From an uncultured Clostridia bacterium (lineage in GTDB: Bacteria > Bacillota > Clostridia > TANB77 > CAG-508): 64,000 nt of DNA. The stretch's first letter is position 1; each line of letters begins with the position of its first letter. This document shows, piece after piece, positions 56,352 to 64,000 of this stretch. The stretch is taken from contig CANRGT010000001.1 in the NCBI GenBank assembly GCA_947630185.1, forward strand, positions 1 through 64,000, written 5' to 3'. Position numbers and translations under genes: made by a program. A model generated the notes under the pieces. That model did not search any database. It was given only the letters and a program-made list of their open reading frames with translations, and had not been told where the DNA came from.

Positions 56352-56507
56352 TTGACTAATATAAATTGTTCTGAAAAATGTATTTATCAAAAAGATGGTA
56401 AATGTTCTCTTGAAGCTGTTAGCCAACAAAAAGTAAGCTCAAATTCTTCTTGTTCATACTTTACAGAAGCTCTACATCATCCTATTTCCACTTCTAAGTC
56501 TAATTAA
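56352..56507 (+). CDS. Small cysteine-rich protein (TTG start)
   Basis: A 51-residue frame from TTG (56352): TNINCSEKCIYQKDGKCSL, then a Ser-rich linker with CSYF. The pattern Cys-x3-Cys-x6-Cys then Cys-x-Tyr-Phe resembles short cysteine-rich proteins common in clostridial genomes (NCxxxCxYQxDGxCxL), probably binding a metal. AGAGGTAGG lies upstream. Function unknown. Confidence 0.65.
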   Translation: MTNINCSEKCIYQKDGKCSLEAVSQQKVSSNSSCSYFTEALHHPISTSKSN

Positions 56508-56695
56508 AGATAATATTTCTTATAATATATCATTTTAGATTCATTATTAAGAATTACTAAATTGTTTATACTCAACTATGATTGACTTTCTTCCTTAAAA
56601 GTTATATATTTATTACAGTATTTAATTAAACATTTTGACTTATTGATATTATTTTAAATACTTAGAAATATATTTATTTAAAGGAGGATTTTTTT

Positions 56696-57844
56696 ATGCG
56701 TAAAGCAATAAAATTTTTATTTATTCTATTTATTTTAGTATTATTCTTTACTCCAGTTTGTATAGCAACAAATAATACTAATAATGTAACTCCTACACCT
56801 AGTGAAGTTCCTTCTACAAGTAAAAATGTAATAAATAATGACTTATTTTCAGCAAGTAGTGAATCTGTTGTAATTGAAGATATCATAGAAGGAAATGCTT
56901 TTATTTATTCAAATGATGTTACTATCAAAGGAGAAATTCGTGGTGATTTATTCGTAGCAGGAAGAAATATAACTGTAGATAAATCTGCCGTTATTTCGGG
57001 TAATTTATTTGTTTATGGCATTGATGTTACAATAAGTGGTGTTGTGGATAATGTTTACGGCTTTATTACTAACTTTACTATTGAAGATAGTGGTAGAGTT
57101 AATAGAGATATAAATGCCATTGTTAATGTATTAACATTAAAAGGCTATGTTGCAAGAAATGCTAATATATCTATATCTGATATAGTTTTACCAGATGATG
57201 GTCAAAATGTCATTGGTGGTAATTTAAATTATAGTTCTAGTCAAGACTTAAATGTTCCATCAGGTGCAGTTAAGGGTGAAACAAATGCTTCTATAATTAC
57301 TAATGAAGCTCCTTCTACAGGAGAAATAATTTCAAGTTATATTGATAATTTTATTAGAGTTTTAGCATATGCTTTGGTTATTATTTTATTAGTTGCTTTC
57401 TTTACTCCAAATTTCAAAGAAAAAGTAACTTATGCATTAGTAAAAAGACCTTTTATTAGTGCCGGAATAGGAATTTTAGCAATTATATTAATTCCTATAA
57501 TTGCTATTGTTTTAATGTTAACTGGCTATTTATTATATATTGGTATTTCTTTATTGGCTGTATATGTTATTATTCTTTCCATTACAATTTCAATTTTATC
57601 TATTGCATTTGGTAACTATTTAACTAACAAATGTAAAAATAAAACAAAGGAAAAATTTATTTTATTATCAGTTTTATCTGCTGTAGTTATTTGGTTATTG
57701 CAGTTAATACCAATGTTTGGTGAATGGATGTCAATATTCACAGTTGTTTTCGGGTTAGGATTATTTGTTTTCGCTTTCTTTACCAGAAAAGATGTTAACT
57801 CTTTAAAAGTTGAAGAAAATAAAGCTGAAGAAACTAAAAAATAA
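56696..57844 (+). CDS. Bactofilin-like (polymer-forming) membrane protein
   Basis: A 382-residue protein. Signal peptide or first helix (FLFILFILVLFFTPVCIA), then a beta-helical domain of bactofilin type (VTIKGEIRGDLFVAGRNITV, VISGNLFVYGIDVTISG), a linker, and four or five C-terminal membrane helices. Bactofilin-like domains assemble into filaments; with a secreted start the domain would lie outside the membrane, which differs from classic cytosolic bactofilins. AAAGGAGG precedes the ATG. Confidence 0.75.
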   Translation: MRKAIKFLFILFILVLFFTPVCIATNNTNNVTPTPSEVPSTSKNVINNDLFSASSESVVIEDIIEGNAFIYSNDVTIKGEIRGDLFVAGRNITVDKSAVISGNLFVYGIDVTISGVVDNVYGFITNFTIEDSGRVNRDINAIVNVLTLKGYVARNANISISDIVLPDDGQNVIGGNLNYSSSQDLNVPSGAVKGETNASIITNEAPSTGEIISSYIDNFIRVLAYALVIILLVAFFTPNFKEKVTYALVKRPFISAGIGILAIILIPIIAIVLMLTGYLLYIGISLLAVYVIILSITISILSIAFGNYLTNKCKNKTKEKFILLSVLSAVVIWLLQLIPMFGEWMSIFTVVFGLGLFVFAFFTRKDVNSLKVEENKAEETKK

Positions 57845-57861
57845 ATAAAACTATATATTAA

Positions 57862-57905
57862 AAAAAGTAGTGATTATGGTTAAGATACCAAAATCACTAC
57901 TTTTT
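57862..57905. terminator. Terminator between the bactofilin-like gene and rpe
   Basis: AAAAAGTAGTGATT (57862-57875) / AATCACTACTTTTT (57892-57905), with T runs on both strands; the genes are convergent. Confidence 0.85.
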
Positions 57906-57991
57906 ATTTTTTGTTTTTTGTATTGTTCTTCAATTTTTTATATTTTGTAGTTTTTTGAATTTTTATTCATTTGGTTTTATTTTTAAAATTT

Positions 57992-58654
57992 CTAATTGTT
58001 TATTAATTTTTCTACAGTTTCTTTAAAATTTTCTGAAGCTGTAATTGCTGTTCCAGAAACTATTATATTGGCTCCTGCCTCTTTTACTAAGCTAACATTT
58101 TCTGTGTTTATTCCACCATCTGCTTCTATGTCTATTTCTAAATTATTTTCCTTTACATATTTATCTAATTCTTTTATTTTCTCTATTGTATCAGGAATTA
58201 GCTCTTGTCCACCTTTTCCAGGTTCAACTGTCATTACTAATACCATATGTATAAATGGTAAATAATCATAGATTTCTTTAATGTTTGTATTAGGTTTTAT
58301 TGATATTCCTACTTTCACATTATTTTCTTTTATTAGATTTATCCATTCAAAAATTTCCTCTTTAGTTTTTCCTGCTTCTAAATGGAATGTTATTATATTA
58401 GGTTCAAATGCTAAAAAACTATTTATATAGCTTTTTACATCATCTACCATTAAATGAACATCTAAGGGTAAATTAGAAATGCTGTTTATGTATTCACAAT
58501 ATTCTATCATTCTATCTGATGTGTTTTCTTTTACAAATTTACCATCCATTACATCAATGTGAAAGTAATTAATTCCAGCTGTTTCTAAATTATATAAAGT
58601 TTTTATTGCTTCTTCATTTTTTATACTTAATATTGAAGCAGATATTTCTACCAT
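57992..58654 (-). CDS. rpe: Ribulose-phosphate 3-epimerase
   Basis: About 220 residues from MVEISASILSIKNE (ATG 58654, AAAGGAG upstream; the longer open frame is not supported). Active-site motifs: the SASILS start, HIDVMDGKFV (metal-binding His/Asp), MTVEPGKGGQ, and IEADGGIN. It interconverts ribulose 5-phosphate and xylulose 5-phosphate. It follows prkC directly; in Bacillus rsgA lies between them, but it is absent here. Confidence 0.93.
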   Translation of the reverse strand: MVEISASILSIKNEEAIKTLYNLETAGINYFHIDVMDGKFVKENTSDRMIEYCEYINSISNLPLDVHLMVDDVKSYINSFLAFEPNIITFHLEAGKTKEEIFEWINLIKENNVKVGISIKPNTNIKEIYDYLPFIHMVLVMTVEPGKGGQELIPDTIEKIKELDKYVKENNLEIDIEADGGINTENVSLVKEAGANIIVSGTAITASENFKETVEKLINN

Positions 58655-58731
58655 ATTTTTGCTCCTTTTTAATTTTAAAAAATCTTTTAAACTTTTTTCT
58701 AACCTGTCCAAAGTATTACTAAAAAGAGAAA

Positions 58732-58746
58732 TGGGACATAGTCCCA
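58732..58746. repeat. TGGGAC-ATA-GTCCCA palindrome
   Basis: Immediately downstream of the prkC stop; partner of the copy at 12358-12372. On the minus strand it is followed by a T-rich run, so it may weakly terminate prkC. Confidence 0.5.
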
Positions 58747-60724
58747 TTAATCTATTTGTAATACTGGATTTTCAACTGTTAAGTCAAATTGTTTATCTGA
58801 TGTAATTTTAACATCATCTACAAATATTTTAACAGTAACAGTTCCCTTTCCTGATGCTGTTGCAGTAATTTCAGTAGAATCTTTTCTTTGGTTTTCTTCA
58901 CGATATACAGTATCACCATTTACTTCTATTCTTAAATCTACCGTTGGATCTATTTCTTGACCATTTTCGTCTATTTTAATATTTGCCTTATCACCAAGTA
59001 AAGATTTTAAATTTATTTTTATTGTTCCTGTTTTGATTTCTTCTATTCTGTTTACTGTAATTGTAATTTTAGTTTTTTCCTCTACAGTTTGACCTGCTTC
59101 TATGCTTTGTCTTAATACGTCTCCATTTACCTTGGTTGTATCTTCCTCATATACTACTGTTACTTCAAGATCTTTTAATTTTTCTTTTGCATCTGCTTCA
59201 GTGTCACCTATTACATAAGGAACAACTACATCTTTAAGACCTGTTCCAGAACTTACATAAATTTTAACTGTACTTCCTGCTTTTAATTCTTTTCCTTCTT
59301 CTACTTCTTGTTTTGTAATAACTCCTTCTTCAACTGTCTTGCTTGTTTCGTCTATTCTTTCTATAACTAAATGTAATTCATCTTTTAATATGCTTTCTGC
59401 CTCTTCAAATTTCATTCCAACTACTTTTTTCATAACAACCATTTCTTGACCTTTGCTGACAGTTAGCTTTACAGTTGATTTTTCTTCTACCATAGTTTTC
59501 TCTTCATATGGTGGTACTTGAGAAATAATTTTTCCAGCTTCTATTTTATCATCATAAACTTCTTCTGTTTCTATAATCAAATTTAATGTCTCGGCTAGTG
59601 TTTTAGATTCTTCTAAAGTTTTATCTACGAAATTAGGTAACTCAACTTTCTTTGGCTCTCCTGCTTTCATTATAAGTTGAACTCCAAAGAATCCTCCTAC
59701 TGGAAGAAGTATTGCAAGTAAGACAACTGCTACTATAATTATAACTTTTTTATTTACTGGCTTAGTTTCAGGATGACCTTTTCTTTCACTCTTATCTTTA
59801 GGAGCATCTTCACCATCATTTACTACATTTTCTCTTATAGATGGTATTCTTTGTGTATATTGCATATTTGCAGCATTACTTTTTACGAAGCTTCCCTCTG
59901 GTTCTTTTAATGCTAAACTTAAGTCTTTTAGCATTTCTGTTGCAGTTTGATATCTTAGGCTAATGTCTTTTTCCATTGCCTTCATTATTATTTTATTTAT
60001 TGCATATGGAATTGATGGATTTAATTTTATTGGTTCTACTGCTTTTTCTTGCATATGTTTTAGTGCTACTGATACTGGTGTATCTGCATCAAATGGAACT
60101 CTACCTGTTAACATTTCATACATAACTACGCCTAAAGAATAGATGTCTGATTTTGCATCTGTGTATCCACCTCTTGCATGCTCTGGTGAGAAATAATGAA
60201 CTGAACCTATTGTTGCTCCAAATGCTGTTATAGTAGAATTTGAAACTGCTTTTGCTATACCAAAATCAGTAACTTTTGCAATTCCATCTTCTGTAATTAT
60301 AATGTTATGTGGTTTAATATCTCTATGAATTATATTATTTTTATGTGCCATTTCTAAGGCTGAAGCTACTTGAATTGCAATGTTTACAGACCATTTCCAA
60401 GGAAGTACTCCATCTTCATTTATAATTTCTTTTAAAGTTTTTCCTTGTACTAGTTCCATTACAATATAGTATACATTTTCTTCTATTCCTACATCAAATA
60501 TAGATACAATGTTAGGGTGTGTAAGGCTTGCAGCAGATTGTGCTTCTGTATTAAATCTTCTAATAAATTCTTCATCTGTTGTAAATTCGTCTCTTAATAC
60601 TTTTACAGCAACATATCTTTTTAGGATATTATCTTTTGCTTTGTATACTGTTGCCATTCCGGCCTTCCCCAATTTTCTCTAGTATCTCATACCTATTTCC
60701 TATTACTTTTCCAACTAAATTCAT
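58747..60724 (-). CDS. prkC: Serine/threonine protein kinase PrkC-type with PASTA domains, frame changed in the glycine loop
   Basis: Membrane kinase of the PrkC/Stk family. The native start is the ATG at 60724 (MNLVGKVIGNRYEILEKIGEG); the long uninterrupted frame begins only at 60672. Skipping one base (plus-strand G at 60661) joins them as GEGGMATVYKAKDN. That reading restores the Gly-rich loop. HRDIKPHN and DFGIAKA are catalytic-loop and Mg-loop marks. One membrane helix (KKVIIIVAVVLLAILLPVG) and three PASTA domains follow. Frame-0 at the site is GGC-CGG-A and stops after ten codons. Forms an operon with prpC. Confidence 0.92.
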
Positions 60725-60739
60725 ATGTTTATCTCTCCC

Positions 60740-61465
60740 CTATATTATCGTTATGACTGTAATATTGTCATATCCGCCAGCATCATTTGCTAAATTTACT
60801 AGCTTTTCTGGTGCTTTTTCTGCATTTTCTTTCACAGCTTTGAAAATTGTTTCTTCATCTACCATGTTTGTTAATCCATCTGAACACATTAGTAATACAT
60901 CTTGTTTTTCTATATTTCTTGCTCTAATGTCTGGCTCCACATATTCAGTACAACCTAAGGCTTTTGTTAACATGTTTTTCTTAGGATGATGGTTTGCTTC
61001 TTCTCTTGTAATTTTTCCATCTTCTACTAATTGTTGTACATAGCTATGGTCTTTTGTTAGTTTTCTAATAACCTCTCCTCTAATTCTATATACTCTACTA
61101 TCTCCAACATGTCCTATATATACCTTATTATTATATATGAAACAAATATCTAAAGTAGTACCCATTCCTTCTAAATCTTTTTCTTTTTTTGATTTTTCAT
61201 ATACAACTGTATTTGCATATTCGATTGCCTTTTTTATTAGCTCTAAAAATGCTTCTTTTTCGTGCTCTATTAAATTAAAGTTACTTTCTATATAGCTTCT
61301 AGCTGATTCTATTGCTAACCTACTTGCTACTTCTCCTCCATTGTATCCGCCCATGCCATCTGCTAATATATATACTTGTATATTACTTTGTGGCTCGGAG
61401 ATGTAGTAATAATCTTGGTTCATTTCTCTTGCTTTGCCAACATCAGTTTTAGCAAAACTTCTCAT
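60740..61465 (-). CDS. prpC: PP2C-type serine/threonine phosphatase PrpC/Stp
   Basis: A 241-residue metal-dependent phosphatase. DVGKAREMNQD, LADGMGGYNGGEVASRLA, HVGDSRVYRI, LMCSDGLTNMV and GGYDNITVI are the PP2C motifs with the metal-binding Asps. It reverses phosphorylation by the PrkC kinase, whose gene starts 15 bases downstream. Confidence 0.95.
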   Translation of the reverse strand: MRSFAKTDVGKAREMNQDYYYISEPQSNIQVYILADGMGGYNGGEVASRLAIESARSYIESNFNLIEHEKEAFLELIKKAIEYANTVVYEKSKKEKDLEGMGTTLDICFIYNNKVYIGHVGDSRVYRIRGEVIRKLTKDHSYVQQLVEDGKITREEANHHPKKNMLTKALGCTEYVEPDIRARNIEKQDVLLMCSDGLTNMVDEETIFKAVKENAEKAPEKLVNLANDAGGYDNITVITII

Positions 61466-61627
61466 TTGGTTTCCTCCTATTTTCTATTTTTTCATATGCT
61501 TAATTTAAATTTTATTTAACTAATTTCTACAATTAATATTCTGTTAATTAGTTTTAATTAATAATATTTTTAGGATGCGCTAACAACATTTAATTTAAAA
61601 ATTTAATATGCTTAAATTACTATTTTT

Positions 61628-62656
61628 TTAATTTTTATTCAAGTTCTTTCTTCTCAATTGTCCACAAGCCGCATCTATATCGCTTCCAAGTTCTCTACGA
61701 ATAGTAGCTGTTATTCCATGGTCATTTAAGTAATCTCTAAATTTGATAATATTTTCGTTTGTACTTTTTACAAATTTTCCATTTTCTATTTTGTTAATTG
61801 GAATTAAATTTACATGGCATAGCATTCCTTTAAGTAAGTTTACTAACGCTCTTGCATCTTCTAAATTATCATTGTTGTCCTTTGCTAATGCATACTCAAA
61901 TGAAATTCTTTTATTGGTTTTTGCAATATAATCTTTGCAAGCTTTCATCAATTCTTCTATTGGATATGCATTATTTACTGGCATCATTTCACTTCTTTTT
62001 TTGTTGTTTGTTGCATGAAGTGATATTGATAATGTACATTGTAAATCTTCATTTGCAAAATCGTAAATTTTTGGTACTATTCCTGAGGTAGAAACGCTTA
62101 TGTGCCTTGCACCTATTTCTAACCCTTTTGGATTATTTATAATTTTTATTGCCTTCATTACATTTTCGTAATTATCAAATGGCTCTCCAATTCCCATGAA
62201 AACTATATTAGAAATGTTTTCTCCTATGTCTTGTTCTACTGCTAATACTTGCTCTACAATTTCCCCTGTGCTCAAATTCCTACCAAATTGAATACCTGTT
62301 GATGCACAAAATTTGCATCCCATTTTACAGCCTATTTGTGATGATACACATATTGTTTTTCCATGATGATACTGCATTAAAACAGTTTCTATTGCATTTC
62401 CATCTAATACATCAAATAAATATTTGATTGTGCCATCTGAAGATTTTTGTTTTTTAAGTATCTCAAAATTGCACATTGTATAGTTTTCTTTTAGCTTGTT
62501 CCTTAGGTCTAGAGAAAGATTTGTCATATCATCTATATTTTTTACTTTTTCTCTATAAAGCCAATTAAAAATTTGCTCTGCTCTATATGGCTTTTCTCCT
62601 AGGGAAATAAGTTCTTGCTTTAATTCTTCTAAATTATAATCTTTAATATTCTTCAT
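61628..62656 (-). CDS. rlmN: Dual-specificity 23S rRNA/tRNA methyltransferase RlmN
   Basis: A 342-residue radical SAM enzyme that makes 2-methyladenosine in 23S rRNA and some tRNAs. The radical SAM cluster is CKMGCKFCASTG, with GIGEPFDNYENV and the C-terminal CGQLRR Cys that carries the intermediate. In the conserved rlmN-prpC-prkC order. Start lacks a clear SD. Confidence 0.95.
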   Translation of the reverse strand: MKNIKDYNLEELKQELISLGEKPYRAEQIFNWLYREKVKNIDDMTNLSLDLRNKLKENYTMCNFEILKKQKSSDGTIKYLFDVLDGNAIETVLMQYHHGKTICVSSQIGCKMGCKFCASTGIQFGRNLSTGEIVEQVLAVEQDIGENISNIVFMGIGEPFDNYENVMKAIKIINNPKGLEIGARHISVSTSGIVPKIYDFANEDLQCTLSISLHATNNKKRSEMMPVNNAYPIEELMKACKDYIAKTNKRISFEYALAKDNNDNLEDARALVNLLKGMLCHVNLIPINKIENGKFVKSTNENIIKFRDYLNDHGITATIRRELGSDIDAACGQLRRKNLNKN

Positions 62657-62796
62657 TTTAGTTTTATGTTTTTATTTATTCCTTCCGTAAGGATTTTTTA
62701 ATTTTTGTAACATTTCTTATTTTTCATTATATTTATATCATAGTTGATATTTTTTTTCAATAGTTTGTAAAATTAGATACTATAAATTCTCGTAAT

Positions 62797-63504
62797 TTAG
62801 TTTTTTGAACTATTAAAGGTTTTAAATTTTTTAAGTTTTACTTCATATGACTCTAATACATCTTTTTCAAATGCTAACTTAGGCTCTTTTACCCCCATTA
62901 AGCTTAACAATTTTTTTGTAAATAAAGGATTTAAAATTAGTATTGGTCCTATTATATAAGTTCCTATAAAATTATTTTTTCTTATTCCTTCTAATTTGCT
63001 GTTTTCATTTATTCCAATTCCTAAATCTACTGTTGCAAAATACCCATTTGAATTATCACCATATAGCATAGTAAACTGGCTTTTAAATCCTAATATTTCA
63101 ATATCTTCATATTTACCTAAAAAATAACTATTATGTCTATGTAGCATATCTCTTTTAGCATACACATCGAAAATACCAAGAGCTTCTATTTTTCTATCTT
63201 CGTCTTCTATATATTTTCCAAGCACTTCTACGCTATTACCTGTGAAAAGAAATAACTGATTTTTCTCGATTGTTTCTTCTATTTTTTCTTTATATGGTTT
63301 TAGTTTTTGTATTACAATTTCTTGTGCGCTTTCTGATAATGTTCCCATATAAACAAGTGATATTTCTTCTTCTATAAACGCTGGCACATCATTTATTGAT
63401 GTTTCTATAAATTCCGCTTCTGGTAAGCACTTTTTTAGATATTTAATATTTCCCATGTCACTATTTATATTGCAAAATTCTGGGTACAAAATTTCTATTT
63501 TCAT
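62797..63504 (-). CDS. gatD: GatD-like glutamine amidotransferase, catalytic residues lost
   Basis: A 235-residue class I amidotransferase-like protein paired with MurT. Typical GatD: YPEFCNINSDMGNIKYLKKC start, IEALGIFDVYAKR and KNNFIGTYIIGPILILNP. The nucleophile region reads LFLFTGNSVEVLG (about residues 84-96) where GatD has an Ile-Cys-Gly-Gly elbow, so no Cys is present. The His of the family's TYLHGP is Ile185 (TYIIGP). Both catalytic residues are gone while the fold is kept. With MurT it normally amidates lipid II glutamate; here ammonia would have to come from elsewhere. Confidence 0.8.
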   Translation of the reverse strand: MKIEILYPEFCNINSDMGNIKYLKKCLPEAEFIETSINDVPAFIEEEISLVYMGTLSESAQEIVIQKLKPYKEKIEETIEKNQLFLFTGNSVEVLGKYIEDEDRKIEALGIFDVYAKRDMLHRHNSYFLGKYEDIEILGFKSQFTMLYGDNSNGYFATVDLGIGINENSKLEGIRKNNFIGTYIIGPILILNPLFTKKLLSLMGVKEPKLAFEKDVLESYEVKLKKFKTFNSSKN

Positions 63505-63546
63505 AATCTTATATTTTTCAACCTTTCTTATTTATATTATGCGCTT

Positions 63547-64000
63547 TTATTTCTGCTCAACCTTGTATTTATCTATTATTTCTTTAACTTTTTGTTTTAT
63601 TTGTTTTGTTTCTTCAATAGAATATAAGTCATGTAAAATAAATACTTTATCTATTCCGTCTAGTTTTAATTCGCTTGTAGCTTCAATCAAGTCTTTTTTA
63701 TGAACTAATTTTTCTTCTGGAATATCTGCCATTAAGCATCTTATATATGAATCTAAATAGCGAGGTCCTGCAATTATAATTTGTTTTATCGATTCATCAT
63801 TTAAAAATTCGTAATCTGTATCATAATGCCATGATGTATTTTCCATTCCTTTTGCATCTTCATGTAAATCATCTAGTATTACAATTACTGCTTTGTTTCC
63901 CTTCTCATTTTTGGTATAGTTAAAAGCTATTGAGCATGCTATTGGGTTCATTCCTTTAGCTAGTTGTGTAACTATTTTATAATCCTTATAGTTTTCTTCA
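63547..64000 (-). CDS. murT: MurT-like Mur ligase, C-terminal part (runs off the window)
   Basis: The frame is open to the right edge; the visible 150 residues are the C-terminal domain. AKGMNPIACSIAFNYTKNEK, SWHYDTDYEFLND (the catalytic-type Asp region) and IIIAGPRYLDSYIRCLMADI match the DUF1727 domain of MurT. It is the ligase subunit for lipid II glutamate amidation, with GatD just downstream. Its ATPase half is outside the window. Confidence 0.82.
   Translation of the reverse strand, partial: EENYKDYKIVTQLAKGMNPIACSIAFNYTKNEKGNKAVIVILDDLHEDAKGMENTSWHYDTDYEFLNDESIKQIIIAGPRYLDSYIRCLMADIPEEKLVHKKDLIEATSELKLDGIDKVFILHDLYSIEETKQIKQKVKEIIDKYKVEQK

Overview
The window is very AT-rich Bacillota (Firmicutes) DNA from a spore-forming, gut-type member of the Clostridia. 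The evidence is spoVAC/spoVAD/spoVAE, spoVM, class B sortase, dockerin and cohesin domains, a CIRCE-controlled hrcA-grpE-dnaK-dnaJ operon, and the rlmN-prpC-prkC-rpe and spoVM-rpmB neighbourhoods known from Bacillus/Clostridium. No tRNA, rRNA, CRISPR array or transposase was seen.

Layout. 1-4,224: a tight minus-strand operon that looks like an uncharacterised defence or nucleic-acid-processing system: beta-CASP metallo-hydrolase, PD-(D/E)XK protein, unknown protein, DnaJ C-terminal-domain-only protein, second PD-(D/E)XK protein, WYL-type regulator (cut by the left edge). A KAP-type P-loop NTPase lies upstream (4,341-6,398). 6,546-9,715: comF and recD2. 9,790-15,031: an accessory island made of three ankyrin cassettes, each with its own promoter and terminator. 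Between them sit a Nudix / adenylosuccinate-synthetase-like pair, a probable type I toxin-antitoxin pair, and a ParE-type toxin-antitoxin module flanked by long direct repeats. 15,040-26,046: sortase B, a cell-wall-anchored cohesin/Ig protein, and three secreted dockerin proteins (CAP, LRR-CAP, transglutaminase-like), which read as a small cell-surface cohesin-dockerin assembly. 26,213-46,507: housekeeping genes (rluA, ftsH, cysS, class A PBP, heat-shock operon, pyrG, greA) and a GH18 protein. 46,661-49,134: spoVA genes and a dodecin. 49,435-57,844: NfeD and SPFH proteins, rarA, ruvA, rpmB, spoVM, nth and a bactofilin-like protein. 57,992-64,000: rpe, prkC, prpC, rlmN and a murT/gatD pair.

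The most unusual signal is shared by three separated conserved genes (recD2, rarA, prkC). Each carries the same one-base frame change: an in-frame CGG followed by A, where dropping the C restores the conserved protein with a glycine (GGA). By eye I found in-frame CGG at only two other places in the window, so a +1 frameshift at a nearly unused codon, a CGGA quadruplet reading, or a systematic sequencing artefact all need testing. Other points of interest are a GatD that has lost both its catalytic Cys and His, a PurZ-like replacement of the catalytic Asp by Ser in the adenylosuccinate-synthetase-like protein, and the accessory operon at the left edge.
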